Part shown: positions 11,308 to 19,320 of the stretch, piece after piece
Position numbering within the stretch: the stretch's first letter is position 1
How the letters are laid out: every line of letters begins with the position of its first letter
NCBI GenBank assembly: GCA_026713545.1
Contig: JAPOOG010000099.1
Location: 83,815-147,814, forward strand
Source: Bryobacterales bacterium
Lineage (GTDB): Bacteria > Acidobacteriota > Terriglobia > Bryobacterales > UBA6623
Direction: 5' to 3'
DNA length: 64,000 bases
The notes under the pieces: model-generated
The model's input: the letters and a program-made list of their open reading frames with translations, nothing else
Told to the model about the DNA's origin: nothing
The model's database searches: none
Made by a program: the position numbers and the translations under genes

Positions 11308-11399
11308 GTACGCCTCCTTTGAATTCGGACCCATTCTAGCAGCACGAACTTCAAACGGTGGATGGCTGCCCTTGCTGGTTTCAGGCTACGCCCCGCGTT

Positions 11400-12671
11400 T
11401 TAGAGCGAGTCGAGAAAAGCAAGCAGAGCAGAGTTGTCTTCCTCCGAAAGCCTGAGGTAGCTGTCTGCCGACCGTTGCGCTTCGTTGCCGTGGCGTAAGA
11501 CAGCCTGCTCGGGGTTGGCGGCGCTGCCGTCGTGCAGCAGCGGGCGGCGGTGGCGCAGACCCCACAGCGCGGGTGTTCGTATTTCATGGGCAAGGGCCGA
11601 CGCTTGGGGGATGCCGTCTCCCGTGGCGACATCGTGCAGCAGCAGGTCCGAGAACAGGAAGACCTCACGACGATCGAAGACGGGATTCGGGCTTTCGCCG
11701 GTGACCATCATAGGAACATGGCAGTGTACACAGCCGATCGCCGAAAAGAGAGTTTCTCCCCGTATGACGGTCTCGTTGATCGGGCCGCGTTCCAGAGGCG
11801 CGAGGAACTTCATGAAGGCTTCGAAGGAATCGATGCCGCGCAAACCGGTAAGGAGCTCCGGGACGTCTTCGGGATCGGCAGCCGGATCGCAGAGATCGAG
11901 CCGCTCGGGATCGATACCGGCGCCGACTTCCGTGCGGAAAAGGTCGTTGGTAATACCCATCTCGTTGCGGTAGGCGTCCGCCCCGAAGGTAAGCAGGGTG
12001 GCGTGCTGGGCCTTCCAACCGAATCGGCCGACCCGTTCCCGTCCGCTGGCGACGTCGACCACGACGGCCGCTCGGCCGCTGATACCGTCGGCGTTCTGAT
12101 CGTCGGGGTCTTCACGAGCACGGATGGTCTCATCGGCGATGGCTTCGACGAGACCTGCTCCAAAAAGCGGGATCGGAACTCGCCGGGCGAAGACATTCGC
12201 TTCCTGCGGAACGCGCGGTTGGCATTCCTGGCCAGGGAGCGAGAAGAGGTGGAACATGGTATCGCCCCCCAGAACGGTGAAGCTGCCGTTCTGATCGACG
12301 TGGCCTGCATGCACTTCCGAGACCGGGCTGATCCCGCCGATCGCGGGGGTTGCATGGCATTGCGCGCAACTGAGTCCGTTGAAGGCCGGGCCGAGCCCCT
12401 CGGCGGCGTCCTCGACTTCGAGGAAATCGTCGAGACCGATGCGAAAGAATTCAAACTCCTGTTCGGTGATGCCGGGGAGCGGGTTGCCGGGTTGCGAGGG
12501 ACGTCCTGCGGGTGCTCCGTTGAGATTCCGGGCGGAAGATTGCAACAGGCGCGTGGTCGGCGAGAGTCGGCGCTGTGTGTCGGCCGCCCTCGCTGTTGGG
12601 CCGGGCGCCGTTGCGGTCACCGATAGCAGCGCGGCGAATAACGCGGCCCATACGAGTGAACGGGTCTTCAT
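11400..12671 (-). CDS. Di-heme oxidoreductase (DUF1111/DHOR family)
   Basis: 423 residues, periplasmic. Signal peptide (VWAALFAALLSVTATAPG), then two c-type haem sites: CAQCH at 102-106 with the DUF1111 context GPAFNGLSCAQCH, and CVHCH near 318 followed by a Met-rich segment. The family is described as putative di-haem thiol oxidoreductases or peroxidases and recurs beside imelysin-type iron-uptake proteins in other bacteria. ATG chosen because it overlaps the upstream cupredoxin stop by 4 bp (ATGA); an in-frame upstream ATG would run into that gene. Confidence 0.9.
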   Translation of the reverse strand: MKTRSLVWAALFAALLSVTATAPGPTARAADTQRRLSPTTRLLQSSARNLNGAPAGRPSQPGNPLPGITEQEFEFFRIGLDDFLEVEDAAEGLGPAFNGLSCAQCHATPAIGGISPVSEVHAGHVDQNGSFTVLGGDTMFHLFSLPGQECQPRVPQEANVFARRVPIPLFGAGLVEAIADETIRAREDPDDQNADGISGRAAVVVDVASGRERVGRFGWKAQHATLLTFGADAYRNEMGITNDLFRTEVGAGIDPERLDLCDPAADPEDVPELLTGLRGIDSFEAFMKFLAPLERGPINETVIRGETLFSAIGCVHCHVPMMVTGESPNPVFDRREVFLFSDLLLHDVATGDGIPQASALAHEIRTPALWGLRHRRPLLHDGSAANPEQAVLRHGNEAQRSADSYLRLSEEDNSALLAFLDSL

Positions 12672-13048
12672 CGCACAACAATCCGACCGCGCATGATGGT
12701 GTGGCCCGCGCCGCAGGCTTTCGAGCACTCGAACGGGAAGACCCCCTTCTTCTGTGCGCGGAAGAGAATACGGGTATCGCCGCGCCCACGCTTGGGAACG
12801 ATCACATTGACACCGGCTTCCCGGATGCGGAAGCCGTGGTTGGTATCGAGGCTGCGGATCCTCAATTCGACCACCTCGCCCTGCTTCAGGCGAATGACGG
12901 AAGGCACGAAGCTGAAGCGCTCGGCCACTATGCTGATAACGCGGTCGGGCTGTTCGCGCTCGGACTCGGCCTCGGATGACGCGATCGCGAACAGGCCCAG
13001 AGAGATCAGGAGCAACAGCGGAACCGTTCGGGGGGCGTGACGTCTCAT
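12668..13048 (-). CDS. Small exported cupredoxin with CuA-type ligand set
   Basis: 126 residues. Signal peptide at 1-25, then a single cupredoxin domain. His71 (NHGF) and the C-terminal loop Cys108-x3-Cys112-x3-His116-x2-Met119 (CSKACGAGHTIM) reproduce the dinuclear CuA centre of cytochrome oxidase subunit II and nitrous-oxide reductase, but without the COX2 transmembrane hairpin. It probably carries electrons in the periplasm to or from the translationally coupled di-haem protein. A copper-storage role is the alternative. Confidence 0.85.
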   Translation of the reverse strand: MRRHAPRTVPLLLLISLGLFAIASSEAESEREQPDRVISIVAERFSFVPSVIRLKQGEVVELRIRSLDTNHGFRIREAGVNVIVPKRGRGDTRILFRAQKKGVFPFECSKACGAGHTIMRGRIVVR

Positions 13049-13060
13049 TCGTGGGTCTCG

Positions 13061-13174
13061 CCTGCTTTTTCCCCTAGTGGAGAGACGAAGTGCCTGAGAA
13101 GGGTCTCAGGACAAGGCGCGGGCTTCTTGGCGAGCGATGGCGTACTTGACCCCAGGTGGTGAGAAATGCAGGTC
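13061..13174. repeat. Dispersed inverted-terminus element, copy R2 (short, degenerate)
   Basis: About 114 bp between the cupredoxin and porin genes. The right end AGGTGGTGAGAAATGCAGG is intact; the left end is decayed (CCTGCTTTTTCCCC). The core GAAGTGCCTGAGAAGGGTCTCAGGAC is recognisable, but the middle part carrying the inner dyad is deleted. The right end lies 8 bp beyond the porin stop codon. Confidence 0.75.
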
Positions 13175-13181
13175 AAGAACA

Positions 13182-14567
13182 TCAGAACCACCATCCTATG
13201 CCAAGATTTACGCCATTACGGGCCTTGATGAGCCGACTCTGGTTGTGCAGAACGGTGTAATCGAACTTGAGCGCGACATCCGGCTCGGGAAAGAACGTCA
13301 ACCCCGTGACGAGTGCATCGCGGTCGAACTCCTTGAGAGGGAGAAAGCCTTGGGCCATGCGGTTTTGGGTATCGAAGTTCTCGTAACGGGAAAACGCGAC
13401 CAGGTCGTATCGCTGCCTCAGCGGGAGCAAGTGGTACGCCCCCTCGAGATAAAATCCGCGCATTCTTTCGGCGATGTTCGGGTTGACGCCTGTTGTGCGC
13501 TGAAGCAACGAATTCAGCCGCTCGGTTTGATCGAGGGTCAGGTTTGCCCATTCCCCCCGGAAATCGAATCGTGAAACGCTGAATCGTCCATCGAACTCAA
13601 AAACGTTGACCCGAGGGTTGATGCCGGGAGTGGCGAAACCGCTTTTGCCGGTCCAGAAACTGCCGCCCAGCGACAGGCCCGGCAGGCCGTGATACTCGAG
13701 ACGTCCCGTAATCGCGGGGTTCTGCATGATCGACCCGAAGGCTTTCTGCCGGCCTTCACGGATACCCTCTTCTGCGTTGAAGAGTGAAGCGTTCAGCGGA
13801 GCCATAACGTACGACTTGTATACGAAGCCGCCGCCCAAGTCACCGAAGATGCCGGCGCCGGGTTCGAACCAGGTGCTGGGCAGGATGACGGTGTCGACAA
13901 AGGGCCGCTCGACTCCGTTGAATGACGGAGGCTCGTGACGTTCGTTCACGAGGCCGACGGGAGCGAGCATGATGCCCGAACGGAAGTTCAACCAGGGTTT
14001 GACGAGGAAGTCGAGATAGGCTTGCTCGAGTTCCAGTTCGCCGCTCGGCCTTCCTCCCTCGACCAAGGCGTGTTCCAGTTCGAGTTCTGACCAGAATTGG
14101 ATACGGTTGCTGAAGCTGTGTCCGAAGAGCAGGACGAAGCGGTGAAAGTCGCCGATCGCGGGCGCGCCTTCGGCCTTGTTGACGTGGGACTCCATATAGC
14201 CCGAGATAGGCATGCGAATCTCGAAAGAGTCCTCGCGGGACGACCGATCGGCGTCGCTCGGGATCACCTCGGCCATGGGCAGGGGCCGCTCGACAAGAGG
14301 TTCGGGCTCGTGAGCCGGAACCACAGACGCTGCTTGCCGGGAGGAGGTTTCGGACTCCTCGGTGGGCTCTTCGCCGGCGCCTTTGAGTGCGACGATCTCA
14401 GCTTCGAGTTGACGGATGCGCGCCTCCAGCATTTCGAGGCGGGCCTGAACAGGATCCTTTGCAACCGGTTCGGGCGATTGGCCGATCAGTGTCGAAGCCA
14501 AAATGAAGCAGCCCATCACACGGAAGCTTGTGAAGCATCTTGAATTAGGTTTACCTAAATAAATCAC
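13182..14567 (-). CDS. Outer-membrane porin-like beta-barrel with N-terminal coiled coil
   Basis: 461 residues from a GTG start. Hydrophobic leader (VMGCFILASTLIGQS), then a coiled coil (about 40-62, ARLEMLEARIRQLEAEIVALK), a Pro/Glu-rich linker, and a beta-barrel with alternating aromatic strands (FVLLFGHSFSNRIQFWSELELEHA, LNFRSGIMLAPVGL) ending in the outer-membrane signature GIGWWF. It resembles phosphate-selective porin O/P-type proteins; the substrate is unknown. An internal ATG at 14516 is possible, but the longer N-terminus supplies the positive charges a signal peptide needs. A DtxR-like palindrome overlaps its 5' end. Confidence 0.8.
   Translation of the reverse strand: MIYLGKPNSRCFTSFRVMGCFILASTLIGQSPEPVAKDPVQARLEMLEARIRQLEAEIVALKGAGEEPTEESETSSRQAASVVPAHEPEPLVERPLPMAEVIPSDADRSSREDSFEIRMPISGYMESHVNKAEGAPAIGDFHRFVLLFGHSFSNRIQFWSELELEHALVEGGRPSGELELEQAYLDFLVKPWLNFRSGIMLAPVGLVNERHEPPSFNGVERPFVDTVILPSTWFEPGAGIFGDLGGGFVYKSYVMAPLNASLFNAEEGIREGRQKAFGSIMQNPAITGRLEYHGLPGLSLGGSFWTGKSGFATPGINPRVNVFEFDGRFSVSRFDFRGEWANLTLDQTERLNSLLQRTTGVNPNIAERMRGFYLEGAYHLLPLRQRYDLVAFSRYENFDTQNRMAQGFLPLKEFDRDALVTGLTFFPEPDVALKFDYTVLHNQSRLIKARNGVNLGIGWWF
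14545..14558. promoter_or_regulatory. DtxR/MntR-like operator palindrome
   Basis: TTAGGT-tt-ACCTAA, perfect 6+6, close to the half-sites of DtxR/IdeR/MntR-type iron or manganese repressors (TTAGGTTAG...CTAACCTAA). It lies 28 bp downstream of the porin -10 box, where a bound repressor would block transcription. Confidence 0.6.
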
Positions 14568-14585
14568 AAGGCATCCAGAAAATTA

Positions 14586-14615
14586 ATTCTAGGGTACCCA
14601 ACGAAATAGTGTCAA
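14586..14615 (-). promoter_or_regulatory. Sigma70-type promoter for the porin gene
   Basis: On the minus strand, TTGACA (complement of 14610-14615), an 18-bp spacer and TAGAAT (complement of 14586-14591). This is one of the best consensus promoters in the window and heads the minus-strand run of envelope and redox genes. Confidence 0.7.
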
Positions 14616-14664
14616 GCAACGCTTATCCGAGAGATGGGAGAGGCGAAAAGACGCTGGGCCGCCT

Positions 14665-17600
14665 CTATGCGGCAGCGGATCGAGAGTGCCGGCCGAGCAT
14701 CGCGATAGCTGTCTGTCGGGTCTCTTCGATCGATGCGAGCTTGATTTGCTCATAGCCGCGGATACGGTCCGGAAGCCGGGCGATCTCGACGGCTGTCTCC
14801 AGGTTCGCGGCGGTCAAGGTCGGCAACAAACCACGAATCATCTCTTCGTACCAGCCGATCAACGCCCTCTCTTGACGGCGCAAATGGGCGTAGCCAAAAA
14901 GGTCCAGCACGCTGCCGCGGAGGAACTTCATCGCGGCCAGCGTCTTGAGGAAGGGACGAGCCCACGGTCCCAGCGAGAGTTTCCGCTTGAGCCCCATCGC
15001 ACGGAGCAAGGGTGGATGAAGATGATAGACCTGTTTGACGGGCGCCTCGAACATTGCTTTGACCTGCTCGCCGAGGTCAGGCAGCGTAAGAAGCCGCGCG
15101 ACCTCGTACTCGTCCTTGTAGGCCATCAACTTGTGGCTGTACCGCGCAACGGCTTCCGTCAGAACGGTGCTGCCGGGGGCAACCGCTTGCTCGGCTCGGC
15201 GGGCTTCAGCAACGAGCTGTTCGTACCGTCTGGCGTAGGCCGTGTTCTGGAACGAGACGAGCTCATCGGTGAAAAGCCGGATGCGGCCTTCAAGAGTTCG
15301 TGGAGCTTTCGCGGGCCGCTCGGGCGCGGCGAGGCTTTCGACCTTCGACGGATCGGCGACGTATTGGCGGCCGTGGCGAAAGGCGGCCACGTTACGGTCG
15401 ACCTGGACGCCGTTCAGGCGAATCGACTCCTCGATGGATGACGCTCGAAGAGGAAGCAAGCCCGCTTGGTAGGCTGCGCCGAGCAGGAACACATTGGTCT
15501 GGAGATGCCCGCCGAACAGCGATTCGGCAAGCCGGGATGCATCCAGGAAGATGCTCTGCTCGCCGCGCGTGTGCTCGCGGACGGCGCGAGCGAAGGAGCC
15601 GTCAGCCGAAAGAACGGTGAGCCCCTTACGGATCGACTCGTGGGTCGGGATTTCATGCGAGTTGACCACCGCCGCGGTGCGTTCGGCACTCGGGCGGCAG
15701 AGGTTGGCCGCGGCTGCAGCGCCCATCGCATCGAAGCCCAGCAGCAGGTCAGCGGCGCCGTAACTGATGCGGTTGGATTCTTCGATCGGTTCCTCTCCGA
15801 TCACAAGATGGGAGACGACGGCCCCGCCTTTCTGCGCCAGACCGGTCTGATCGAGAGTCGTGGTGCATTTGCCGTCGAGCAAGGCGGCCGTCGCGAGCAC
15901 AGCGTTGATGGTGACGACGCCGGTCCCGCCGATTCCCGGCATCAGAATGCGATAGGACCGCCCGGCCGTGACTTTCTCCACGGGCTCGGCCACCGTCGCC
16001 GCGGGCAGATCGGGCAGTGGACGCTTCCTGAGGCCGGTCCCTTCCTCGACCATGACGCTGACAAATGACGGACAGTCCCCTAGAGCGCAGGTATAGTCCG
16101 CGTTGCAGGATGACTGGTGGATGCGTGTCTTCGGGCCAAACTCCGTTTCCACCGGGTGCAGCGACACGCAGTTCGATTTCGCGACGCAGTCGCCGCAGCC
16201 TTCGCAAACGCGCTCGTTGACCATCAGCCGCCGGACCGGTTGCGCCATGAGGCCTCGATTGCGGCGGCGGCGTTTCTCGGCGGCGCACATCTGGTCATAG
16301 ATCATCACCGTGACGCCGGGTGTCCGTTCGAGATCTCTCAGGACAAGATCCAGATCCTCACGAGGGCGCACCTCTGTGATCTCCGCTAAACCGTTGCGGT
16401 TCTCATAACGGGTGAGGTCGTCGGTCAGCAGAGCGATTCGCTTGACTCCATCGGCTTCCAACTCGCGCGTCAGGGCCGGAATCGGCAAGCTGCCGGCGAT
16501 GTCCTGACCGCCCGTCATCGCGACGGTGCCGTTGTAGAGGATTTTGTAGGTGATGTTGACGTTCGCCGAAACTGCGGCGTTGACCGCCATGCGCCCGGAG
16601 TGAAAATACGTTCCGTCGCCGAGGTTCTGAAAGATATGATCCATGCCGCTGAACGGGGACGCGCCGATCCAAGCGGCTCCCTCACCGCCCATCTGAGCGA
16701 TGTACTCGATGCCCCGGTTGGCCTCCCCGAGCGACGCCGCCATGCCATGACAGCCGATGCCTCCGCCGGCGATCTGACCCTCGAGTAGATAGGTCGAGCG
16801 GTTGTGAGGACACCCTGAGCAGTAGCTCGGAATGCGCGGCGGTGCGGACTTGCTTTGGACAAAGCGCTTTTCGATTTCGGCCAACTCGGCCAAGCGGCGA
16901 TCGATGCCTTCACCACGGCCCAACCAGCGGCCCAGAGCTCTGGTGATGATCTCGGCGTCCAACTCCCCGCTGGCGGGCAGCAACTCATCCCCTGCGGGAT
17001 CAAGCTTGCCCCAAATCGCCGGCCGCCGCCCGAAGTGATACAGCAACTCCCGCAATTGCAGCTCGATGAAACTGCGCTTCTCTTCGATCACCAGGACGCG
17101 GTCGAGCCCCCCGGCGAACTCATTGATGATCGTCGGCTCCAAAGGAAAGACCATCCCCAACTTGAGAATCCGGATACCGGACGCCTCGAGTTCGGCCGGC
17201 CCGATACCGATGTTGCGGAAGGCCGACATCAAGTCGTAATAGCTCTTTCCGGCAGTGATGATGCCCAGGCGGTCATCGTTGTGCCTCGGTCTGATCTGGT
17301 TAATGTGGTTGCAACGCGCGAATTCTTTCGCGGCCGCCATGCGCTGGTAATGCAATTCCCGTTCGAGCCGCAGCGAGATGGGGATGATCAGCAGCGGGTT
17401 CATCACCTTTTCGTAGCGCTCACCGTCGATCAGGAGATCCGGCTCGACGATGGGGACTCGATCCGGCGACACCTCGACGGTGCCCCCGCCGTCGCAAATG
17501 TCCGTGGAAACCTTGATGCCCGTCCAGGCGCCCGTGTAGCGAGAGAGCGCGATGCCCCACAGGCCGTAGTCGAGCACTTCTTGCGTGTTGCCGGGAGTCA

Positions 17601-18108
17601 GTGTCGGCAGGGCGTGGTTGTAGAACGAGATTTCGCTCTGATGGGGGATCGTCGAGCTCTTCGAGACGTGATCGTCGCCCGCGAGCGCCAGTGCGCCGCA
17701 GTTGCTGCCGGTTCCTGCGAGATTGGCGTGTCGAAAGACGTCACCGCTGCGGTCGACACCGGGTCCCTTGCCGTACCAGATGCCGACCACGCCATCGACT
17801 TGCGGGTCGGGAAGGGCTTGAAAGATCTGGCTCCCCATGACCGACGTGGCGGCCAAGTCCTCGTTGACCCCGGGCAGGAAGCGGATGTTGTGGTCAGAGA
17901 GATGTTTGCCGACACGAGCGAGAGCGAGATCGTATCCTCCGAGGGGCGAGCCCTCATAGCCGGAGATCCACGTCGCCGTCTTCAGACCCGCGCGGCGGTC
18001 ACGGCGCATCTGCTCGATCGGCAGGCGCACGAGGGCCTGGATTCCGGTCATGTAAACGCTGCCGGATTCCAGTGTGTACTTGTCGTCCAGAGAGAAATCG
18101 CGCGGCAT
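14665..18108 (-). CDS. Indolepyruvate:ferredoxin oxidoreductase, fused single-chain form
   Basis: 1147 residues, the long fused enzyme of aromatic amino-acid catabolism that oxidatively decarboxylates aryl-pyruvates to aryl-acetyl-CoA with ferredoxin. In order: pyrimidine-binding part (WISGYEGSPLGGYD near 45), TPP-binding part (SYCSGCPHN near 430, GGEGAAWIGASPF, NLGDGTYFHSG), an iron-sulfur segment from about 633 (CEGCGDC, later SSCNADYTCALGDCPSF), and a C-terminal gamma-type domain (PGIGGTGVVTINAVLATAA, QTGLAQKGGAVVSH). Length and order match the aerobic fused IOR family. ATG at 18108 gives the family N-terminus (FSLDDKYTLESGSVYMTGIQAL). Monocistronic. Confidence 0.94.
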   Translation of the reverse strand: MPRDFSLDDKYTLESGSVYMTGIQALVRLPIEQMRRDRRAGLKTATWISGYEGSPLGGYDLALARVGKHLSDHNIRFLPGVNEDLAATSVMGSQIFQALPDPQVDGVVGIWYGKGPGVDRSGDVFRHANLAGTGSNCGALALAGDDHVSKSSTIPHQSEISFYNHALPTLTPGNTQEVLDYGLWGIALSRYTGAWTGIKVSTDICDGGGTVEVSPDRVPIVEPDLLIDGERYEKVMNPLLIIPISLRLERELHYQRMAAAKEFARCNHINQIRPRHNDDRLGIITAGKSYYDLMSAFRNIGIGPAELEASGIRILKLGMVFPLEPTIINEFAGGLDRVLVIEEKRSFIELQLRELLYHFGRRPAIWGKLDPAGDELLPASGELDAEIITRALGRWLGRGEGIDRRLAELAEIEKRFVQSKSAPPRIPSYCSGCPHNRSTYLLEGQIAGGGIGCHGMAASLGEANRGIEYIAQMGGEGAAWIGASPFSGMDHIFQNLGDGTYFHSGRMAVNAAVSANVNITYKILYNGTVAMTGGQDIAGSLPIPALTRELEADGVKRIALLTDDLTRYENRNGLAEITEVRPREDLDLVLRDLERTPGVTVMIYDQMCAAEKRRRRNRGLMAQPVRRLMVNERVCEGCGDCVAKSNCVSLHPVETEFGPKTRIHQSSCNADYTCALGDCPSFVSVMVEEGTGLRKRPLPDLPAATVAEPVEKVTAGRSYRILMPGIGGTGVVTINAVLATAALLDGKCTTTLDQTGLAQKGGAVVSHLVIGEEPIEESNRISYGAADLLLGFDAMGAAAAANLCRPSAERTAAVVNSHEIPTHESIRKGLTVLSADGSFARAVREHTRGEQSIFLDASRLAESLFGGHLQTNVFLLGAAYQAGLLPLRASSIEESIRLNGVQVDRNVAAFRHGRQYVADPSKVESLAAPERPAKAPRTLEGRIRLFTDELVSFQNTAYARRYEQLVAEARRAEQAVAPGSTVLTEAVARYSHKLMAYKDEYEVARLLTLPDLGEQVKAMFEAPVKQVYHLHPPLLRAMGLKRKLSLGPWARPFLKTLAAMKFLRGSVLDLFGYAHLRRQERALIGWYEEMIRGLLPTLTAANLETAVEIARLPDRIRGYEQIKLASIEETRQTAIAMLGRHSRSAAA

Positions 18109-18278
18109 GCGGGAAGCGACTCTCACTCTACAACACAAAAGACGCGACTCAAGCTTTCCTGCTTGCAGCACGACGATCGGCGGCGCAGCCGAGCCAGCCG
18201 GTGCTGGATGCGGCGGGCAGTCTCGTACAAGAGGTTACAATCGAACGATATCCCGAAGCTCTCTCCGCTCCAAAGGCT

Positions 18279-19313
18279 ATGAAGGCTCTCCAACTTGTCG
18301 CTCCGCGTACGCTTGAAGTGTCCACGATGCCAGACCCGCCCGAGCCGGGCCGCGGGGAAGTTCTGGTCCGCATCCGAGCCTGCGGCGTTTGCGGCAGTGA
18401 TATGCACTACTACCTGGAAGACGTTTGCGCCGGCACGAAGGCGGTCTACCCATCGGTTCTCGGCCACGAACCGGCGGGCTCGATCGAGCAGATCGGACCG
18501 GGAGTCGAACATCTCGCAGCAGGAACGCCCGTCGCCGTTGAGCCGGCGCTCACGTGCGGACAATGCGAACCTTGCAGGATCGGTCGTCCAAACCTCTGCC
18601 TGAACTCGCGATTCCTGGGCGGAGTACAGGGTCCCGGCCTGTTGCGGGAGTACGCCGTCGTGCCCGCGCACAACGTCGTCCCTCTTCCCGAAGGCATGAG
18701 CTTCAGCGAAGCTACCGTGATCGAGCCGTTGGCCATACTTGTTCATAGCGTCGAGTTGGCGGGTCTCCAGATGGGTGAGACGGTGCTCGTGATGGGCGCG
18801 GGACCGATTGGCGTGCTGGGCGTAGCCACGGCGAAGATCGCCGGTGCTTCGCGTATCATCGCCGCGGACCGGATCGAGCATCGTCTGGCAACCGCCCGGG
18901 AAGCCGGAGCTGACGCTGCGGTCCATGTCGACCGTGAGTCGGTGCGGGATGCCGTGATGGACCTGACCCACGGCTTGGGCGTCCATGTCGCCATCGACGC
19001 CGCCGGCAAGCCCGACTCCATCAACGCGGCTCTGCACTGCCTGCGGTTCGGCGGTCGCTTGGTGATTATCGGGATTCCCTCACAGCAGTTCGTCGGAGTG
19101 GACCTCTGGCGGGCCATGCATCAGGAAATCAGCATCCATGTCCAGAAGCGCTCGAATGCCAACGATCACGAAGCGCTTGGCATGCTGGTTCGCGGTCAGA
19201 TCGACACCGGCCGATTCATAACGCACCATGTTCCACTGCGGGAAGGAGTGAAGGCGTTCGAAGCGGTGGCCAACTATTCGGACGGCGTGTTGAAGGCGGT
19301 GGTTGAACTGTAG
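18279..19313 (+). CDS. Zinc-dependent medium-chain alcohol/polyol dehydrogenase
   Basis: 344 residues. The catalytic-zinc region CGVCGSDMHYY is near residue 38 and GHE near 65; structural-zinc cysteines are in CGQCEPCRIGRPNLC (about 94-108); the Rossmann motif GAGPIGVLG is near 175. The best resemblance is to sorbitol/xylitol/threonine dehydrogenases, which oxidise polyols with NAD(P). ATG chosen because residues before it lack conservation. It is transcribed divergently from the indolepyruvate oxidoreductase, with a 170-bp shared upstream region. Confidence 0.9.
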   Translation: MKALQLVAPRTLEVSTMPDPPEPGRGEVLVRIRACGVCGSDMHYYLEDVCAGTKAVYPSVLGHEPAGSIEQIGPGVEHLAAGTPVAVEPALTCGQCEPCRIGRPNLCLNSRFLGGVQGPGLLREYAVVPAHNVVPLPEGMSFSEATVIEPLAILVHSVELAGLQMGETVLVMGAGPIGVLGVATAKIAGASRIIAADRIEHRLATAREAGADAAVHVDRESVRDAVMDLTHGLGVHVAIDAAGKPDSINAALHCLRFGGRLVIIGIPSQQFVGVDLWRAMHQEISIHVQKRSNANDHEALGMLVRGQIDTGRFITHHVPLREGVKAFEAVANYSDGVLKAVVEL

Positions 19314-19320
19314 GCGCAGC

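Noticed and set aside
14554..14577. Seven-codon upstream ORF in the porin leader (minus strand)
   Set aside because: Very short, no ribosome-binding site, overlaps the operator-like palindrome; likely chance.
16855..18282. 475-codon plus-strand open frame
   Set aside because: Shadow of the indolepyruvate oxidoreductase gene, whose motifs are clear on the other strand.
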